Shown piece after piece: positions 6,419 through 9,076 of a DNA stretch of 9,076 nt. The notes beneath the pieces were generated by a model, which was not told the DNA's origin, made no database searches, and saw only the letters and a list, made by a program, of their open reading frames with translations. Each line of letters starts with the position of its first letter. Position 1 is the first letter of the stretch. The DNA comes from Nitrosomonadaceae bacterium (GTDB lineage Bacteria > Pseudomonadota > Gammaproteobacteria > Burkholderiales > Usitatibacteraceae): positions 1 through 9,076 of the forward strand of contig JAJTHU010000154.1 of NCBI GenBank assembly GCA_021300055.1, written 5' to 3'. Position numbers and translations under genes: made by a program.

Positions 6419-7218
6419 GAACCGGTGAAACTCAGATCACCAAACCAAGCGGTGACGGTTTCATTTGTCTGATCTGTGTCTGACCCCACCGCAATACCAA
6501 TGACACGTGGTAGCGGCTGGTTGGGGCCGAGGCCGAATGCGGCGCGGTAATCCGCCGCAATATCGCGGCGCTCGCTCACCCATCGATTGGCGAGTGCATT
6601 CCCTGACTGAAGCACGATTTTGCGTACGCGATTGGTGTATGGACTCCAGCCGCTGGTGCCGATGGGATGGTTGTTATCCCAGACGTAGCAAAGCGCGGCG
6701 GTCGGAACGTCGTTGCTGATGACGCTGCGGGCAAGGCGGATGCGTGTGCGATCTGCAAATGACAGCGCATCTAGCGGCACATCAAAGAAGATGTAGACAC
6801 GTGCCGCATGATCGTCGCCGAGCTTGCGATGAAAGTCGGCATCGCGTAGTGAATGGTCCACACGCCAACGCCAACGTAGCACCGGTGTCGCGTGTAAATC
6901 GATATCAGCTGAGAGACCGACGCTGCCAGCGGAATCATGCGACTGCACCTTCAGTACGGTGACGCCTTCGTCTTCCACGAACGAAAAGCGGTTTACGCCC
7001 GTCTTAGGGATGGTAAGCAAGCGAAACGTCGGTGTAATGCTGCTGCCGGCGGGGCGCGATGAAAACGCGACGAGTGCACCACTTTTGTTTTTTACGGGCA
7101 CGGAGTCCGCACCCGCTGCGATCGACTCCGCCGCCAAAGCAATGAGCATCATCGCAAGGCAAAACATCAGCGCAATCGATCGGGTGGCAGAGTGATTTAG
7201 TTGCAATGGCATTCGCAT
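6415..7218 (-). CDS. Secreted DUF3047 protein
   Basis: The 267-residue product begins with a hydrophobic signal segment (about 14-31) followed by small residues (SIAAGADS, 32-39), fitting signal-peptidase cleavage near residue 36 and export to the periplasm. The mature part carries blocks I associate with DUF3047: LRWRWRV (114-120), GDDHAARVYIFFD (134-146), ALCYVWD (175-181), SPYTNRVRKIVLQSG (192-206), SERRDIAADYRAAFG (215-229) and GIAVGSDTDQT followed by AWFGDLSF. The biochemical role of this family is unknown; the beta-rich pattern suggests a binding or jelly-roll-like fold, which is inference. The ATG at 7218 is used; another in-frame ATG at 7212 would change little, and no strong ribosome-binding site is seen. 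It lies 20 bp after the DUF2064 gene and overlaps the oxidoreductase start by 4 bp. Confidence 0.87.
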   Translation of the reverse strand: MRMPLQLNHSATRSIALMFCLAMMLIALAAESIAAGADSVPVKNKSGALVAFSSRPAGSSITPTFRLLTIPKTGVNRFSFVEDEGVTVLKVQSHDSAGSVGLSADIDLHATPVLRWRWRVDHSLRDADFHRKLGDDHAARVYIFFDVPLDALSFADRTRIRLARSVISNDVPTAALCYVWDNNHPIGTSGWSPYTNRVRKIVLQSGNALANRWVSERRDIAADYRAAFGLGPNQPLPRVIGIAVGSDTDQTNETVTAWFGDLSFTGS

Positions 7219-7238
7219 CGTACGTGACGCGGACAGGT

Positions 7239-7856
7239 TTAGTCAGGCCATGAGTATGCCAGCGGCGGCTTGAGCGCTTTCAGTTGCGCGAGATCGTCGG
7301 GACGGTCTACGTCCCAAAGCGGCGCCGATTCGTGCAGCGAAAGCCCAACCGCCGCAAGTGCCCGGCGCTGCTGTGCCATGACTGTATCGGTTCCCCACGC
7401 AATGCCAGCAAACATTGCGGCGTGTATGCGCCGTGCGGCGATCAGCACATACCCACCATCTTCAGCGGGGATGATGCTGACGTCGTGCGTGCTGAGAGCG
7501 GCGAGTGCAGTGTCAATGTGCCTTGCGGTCACGGCCGGGCAATCCGCGCCGACGATCGCCGCGCGTGAGTGGCTCTTAAGCGCGGCGTTGAGCGCGCGCA
7601 GCATGCGTTCGCCGAGGTCACCTTCGCCTTGCGAGGTCAGGTCAATGTCGAAGTCTTCCCCGCACTCGATAAAGAAGTGTTCGTCAACGCTCGGTGTGCA
7701 TGCAAGCAGTACGTCGGCTTGGCTACGTGCCGCAGTGAGCAGTGCGCGCTCAACCAGCGCCGCATGCAGCATAGCGGCGTGGTTGGCGCCTAAGGTTGGA
7801 ATCAAACGCGTCTTGACGCTGCCCGGTACAGGGGCTTTAGCGAAGACGATGACCAT
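7239..7856 (-). CDS. DUF2064 / TIGR04282-family glycosyltransferase (nucleotidyltransferase-like)
   Basis: This 205-residue protein has a compact GT-A/nucleotidyltransferase-like fold. Key motifs are VFAKAPVPGSVKTRL (4-18, the signature loop, similar to CofC-type guanylyltransferases), GEGDLGERM (77-85), IVGADCPAVT (101-110, DxD-like position), EDGGYVLIAA (132-141) and LWDVDRPDDL (180-189). The family is described as radical-SAM/selenodomain-associated transferase 1 and is often annotated as an arsenosugar-biosynthesis glycosyltransferase; the donor and acceptor have not been shown here. The start ATG at 7856 is chosen because the signature loop begins at once. A longer frame from 7937 adds residues that overlap the previous gene and do not look like the family. 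The upstream transferase stops 4 bp before this start, so coupling is likely. Confidence 0.92.
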   Translation of the reverse strand: MVIVFAKAPVPGSVKTRLIPTLGANHAAMLHAALVERALLTAARSQADVLLACTPSVDEHFFIECGEDFDIDLTSQGEGDLGERMLRALNAALKSHSRAAIVGADCPAVTARHIDTALAALSTHDVSIIPAEDGGYVLIAARRIHAAMFAGIAWGTDTVMAQQRRALAAVGLSLHESAPLWDVDRPDDLAQLKALKPPLAYSWPD

Positions 7857-7860
7857 TGCA

Positions 7861-8568
7861 TCAGCGTTCAAGTGACGGCCTCGGGTTCTCGTATTGTTTC
7901 CGTAAGTCATCAGGATTGGCGCCGCGCCAATATGCAAAGCGTAGCCGCCACATCAACCATATGGTGCGCCACACACCGTTCTTTTCCCAGCGACGCCCCG
8001 ACGTTGCCACGCATGCGCGTAGACACGCCGGTCGCGCGCTTGCGCGCAATCGCTTACTGAGTTCGATATCTTCCATGAGCGCCTGTTGTGGGACACCGCC
8101 GACGGCCTCCAGCAGTTCGCGTGCAACGAAGATGCCTTGGTCGCCGGTGGCAATGCCGGTCCATCGCGACCGCACATTCATCATCCGCGCGACGATTTGT
8201 AGCATGGGGTGCTCACCAGTGATGGTGACATCAAAGCGGCCCCATCGCTCGCCGTGTCGCGTTGCTGCCTGAATGAGTTGGAGTGCGTCGGCGGGGAGTA
8301 GGCTGTCGGCGTGCAAGAAAAGGAGTAGTTCACCGCGCGCGTGCCGCACACCTGCCTGTAGCTGACTGGCACGACCGCGCGGTGCAGTGACAACCAGATC
8401 GGCGAGCAATGCTGCGCGCGCCACGGTGTCGTCACTGCTGCCACCATCAACCACGATCACTTCAGCGCCCGTGGCACGGCAATTCTGGAGCGCCGTGAGC
8501 GCAGTGCCGATGTTGGCAGACTCGTTGAGCGTCGGGACGATGATGGAAAGCCAGGTTCGCGATTGCAC
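7861..8568 (-). CDS. TIGR04283-family glycosyltransferase (GT2)
   Basis: This 235-residue soluble GT-A glycosyltransferase shows SIIVPTLNES (8-17), VIVVDGGSSDDT (37-48, nucleotide-binding Asp41), GRASQLQAGVRHARGE (65-80), LLFLHADSLLP (82-92, DxD-like metal site around Asp88), TGDQGIFV (141-148), ALMEDIELSKRL (163-174, catalytic-base region) and TSGRRWEKNGVWRTI (189-203). These match the radical-SAM/selenodomain-associated transferase 2 group, usually paired with the TIGR04282 protein, as here. The GTG at 8568 is preferred because AAGG lies 5 nt upstream; a TTG at 8583 would add five residues but has no clear ribosome-binding site. There is no membrane anchor, unlike many polysaccharide GT2 enzymes. 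The sugar and acceptor are unknown. Confidence 0.93.
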   Translation of the reverse strand: MQSRTWLSIIVPTLNESANIGTALTALQNCRATGAEVIVVDGGSSDDTVARAALLADLVVTAPRGRASQLQAGVRHARGELLLFLHADSLLPADALQLIQAATRHGERWGRFDVTITGEHPMLQIVARMMNVRSRWTGIATGDQGIFVARELLEAVGGVPQQALMEDIELSKRLRASARPACLRACVATSGRRWEKNGVWRTIWLMWRLRFAYWRGANPDDLRKQYENPRPSLER

Positions 8569-8570
8569 GA

Positions 8571-8583
8571 TTGCCTTAGGCAA
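8571..8583. promoter_or_regulatory. 13-bp palindrome overlapping the glycosyltransferase ribosome-binding site
   Basis: TTGCCT and AGGCAA flank one central base, giving a perfect hyphenated palindrome 2 bp before the GTG start on the minus strand. In the mRNA it could fold into a small hairpin holding the AAGG that would serve as Shine-Dalgarno sequence, and it also contains the alternative TTG start. Whether it controls translation is inference. Confidence 0.3.
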
Positions 8584-8645
8584 GGGTTAGGCGAATGTTG
8601 GTGAATGATCACGCTCTGGGCGTTCGCCATGAGTGCATCGCAACC

Positions 8646-8711
8646 AAACTCGCCAATTGACGGGCGCTTTCAAGCATTTTCGCCCCAAACTGCCCGCCAA
8701 TTGGCGAGTTT
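8646..8711. repeat. Inverted repeat (20-bp arms) at the end of the DUF547 gene
   Basis: The arms 8646-8665 and 8692-8711 are complementary except for one position (A8660 against C8697), around a 26-bp loop. The outer 14 bp pair perfectly (AAACTCGCCAATTG with its complement). The right arm holds its own 12-bp palindrome CGCCAATTGGCG (8695-8706), and CCAAACT plus CGCCAATTG also recur as direct repeats. On the minus strand the hairpin begins at the TGA stop of the DUF547 gene. There is no following T-tract, so it is not a classical intrinsic terminator. It could stabilise or attenuate the mRNA, or be a REP-like or protein-binding element. The remaining gap up to 8584 shows nothing firm. Confidence 0.65.
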
Positions 8712-9076
8712 CACTTTGGGACTGCACGCGTGTCGTTAATCGACCAATCGTAATCAAGGAACGCAATTGGGACTTGGCCTGCTGCGACCGCCGCTTGCTC
8801 GCTTGGCGTATCGCCTAGTAGCTTTGCGTAGCGTGCAAAGTAGCTCTCAAGCGTGCGGGTAGAGGGCGCTTTCCCGTCGAATCCAACGAGTCCGCGCTCC
8901 CAATCTTCTCGGAACCACTTAAAAATCATCGAGACCTCTAGACGACCGTCGCGAACACGATTGCGTGTGCGATCTGAAAGGAAGCGCACTGCTTGCTCTT
9001 CGAGCTGTTCCGGTAAACGGTCGGCATAAAACGCCTCTGCTCTGAGCGCAGGACAGCCGATCGACGCGCAGTTGAC
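8711..9076 (-). CDS. DUF547-domain protein, C-terminal part (runs off right edge)
   Basis: The frame is open from the window edge to a TGA at 8711-8713, giving the last 121 residues of a protein. The edge begins inside the signature VNCASIGCPALRAEAF, followed by LEEQAVRFLSDRTRNRV, MIFKWFREDWERG, FARYAKLLGD and the end block IAFLDYDWSINDTRAV. These are conserved blocks of DUF547, a family of uncharacterised, often exported proteins distantly resembling papain-like or transglutaminase folds; the Cys in the NCASIGC region is a notable conserved residue. The N-terminus, and any signal peptide, lies beyond the window; the GTG at 8989 is internal and should not be taken as the start. It precedes the TIGR04283 glycosyltransferase by about 140 bp, the longest gap in the cluster, which holds the inverted repeat. 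Confidence 0.92.
   Translation of the reverse strand, partial: VNCASIGCPALRAEAFYADRLPEQLEEQAVRFLSDRTRNRVRDGRLEVSMIFKWFREDWERGLVGFDGKAPSTRTLESYFARYAKLLGDTPSEQAAVAAGQVPIAFLDYDWSINDTRAVPK

Noticed and set aside
7270..7875. Plus-strand open frame of 201 codons opposite the DUF2064 gene
   Set aside because: Its Ser/Ala/Arg-rich composition is that of an antisense shadow; the minus-strand gene has all the expected motifs.
8590..8628. Short inverted repeat GGCGAA / TTCGCC upstream of the glycosyltransferase
   Set aside because: Only 6 bp arms with a 27-bp loop; likely chance in GC-rich DNA.

Overview
The window looks like chromosomal DNA of a betaproteobacterium. The evidence is gene content and order: spoT, rpoZ, gmk and yicC on the minus strand, divergent from a cytosolic Ser/Thr kinase, a PP2C phosphatase and rph. 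I recall this as a common arrangement in that class; the order within the class cannot be fixed from the sequence. Base composition is moderately GC-rich and looks even by eye. I see no insertion sequence, integrase, CRISPR array, tRNA or rRNA.

Left block (1-2415, minus strand, transcribed right to left): yicC, gmk, rpoZ and the first 158 codons of spoT, which runs off the left edge. These cover RNA turnover (YicC), GMP-to-GDP phosphorylation (Gmk), the RNA polymerase omega subunit (RpoZ) and (p)ppGpp metabolism (SpoT), so they all bear on guanine nucleotides and stringent control.

Centre (2416-2659): a 244-bp divergent control region with a perfect TATAAT facing yicC, an overlapping weaker -10-like hexamer facing the kinase, and a 15-bp hyphenated palindrome in the kinase leader. 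Then, on the plus strand (2660-5275), the kinase, PP2C phosphatase and RNase PH genes form a tight operon: a 13-bp gap, then a 4-bp ATGA overlap.

Right block (5288-9076, minus strand): a five-gene cluster that converges on rph with only 12 bp between the stop codons. In transcription order it is a DUF547 protein (N-terminus off the right edge), a family 2 glycosyltransferase of the TIGR04283 type, a DUF2064/TIGR04282 nucleotidyltransferase-like glycosyltransferase, a secreted DUF3047 protein, and an FAD-dependent oxidoreductase of the type found as the N-terminal domain of some SelD proteins (TIGR03169). TIGR04282 and TIGR04283 are named after their association with radical-SAM/selenodomain proteins and are often annotated as arsenosugar-biosynthesis glycosyltransferases. 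The block is therefore best read as part of a poorly characterised sugar- or organoarsenical/selenium-linked pathway whose radical-SAM and methyltransferase partners, if present, lie beyond the right edge. rdgB and hemW, which often follow rph, are not here, so this block may mark a synteny break. A 20-bp-arm imperfect inverted repeat (8646-8711) sits exactly at the DUF547 stop codon and a 13-bp palindrome overlaps the next gene's translation start, so expression may be differentially controlled within the cluster.
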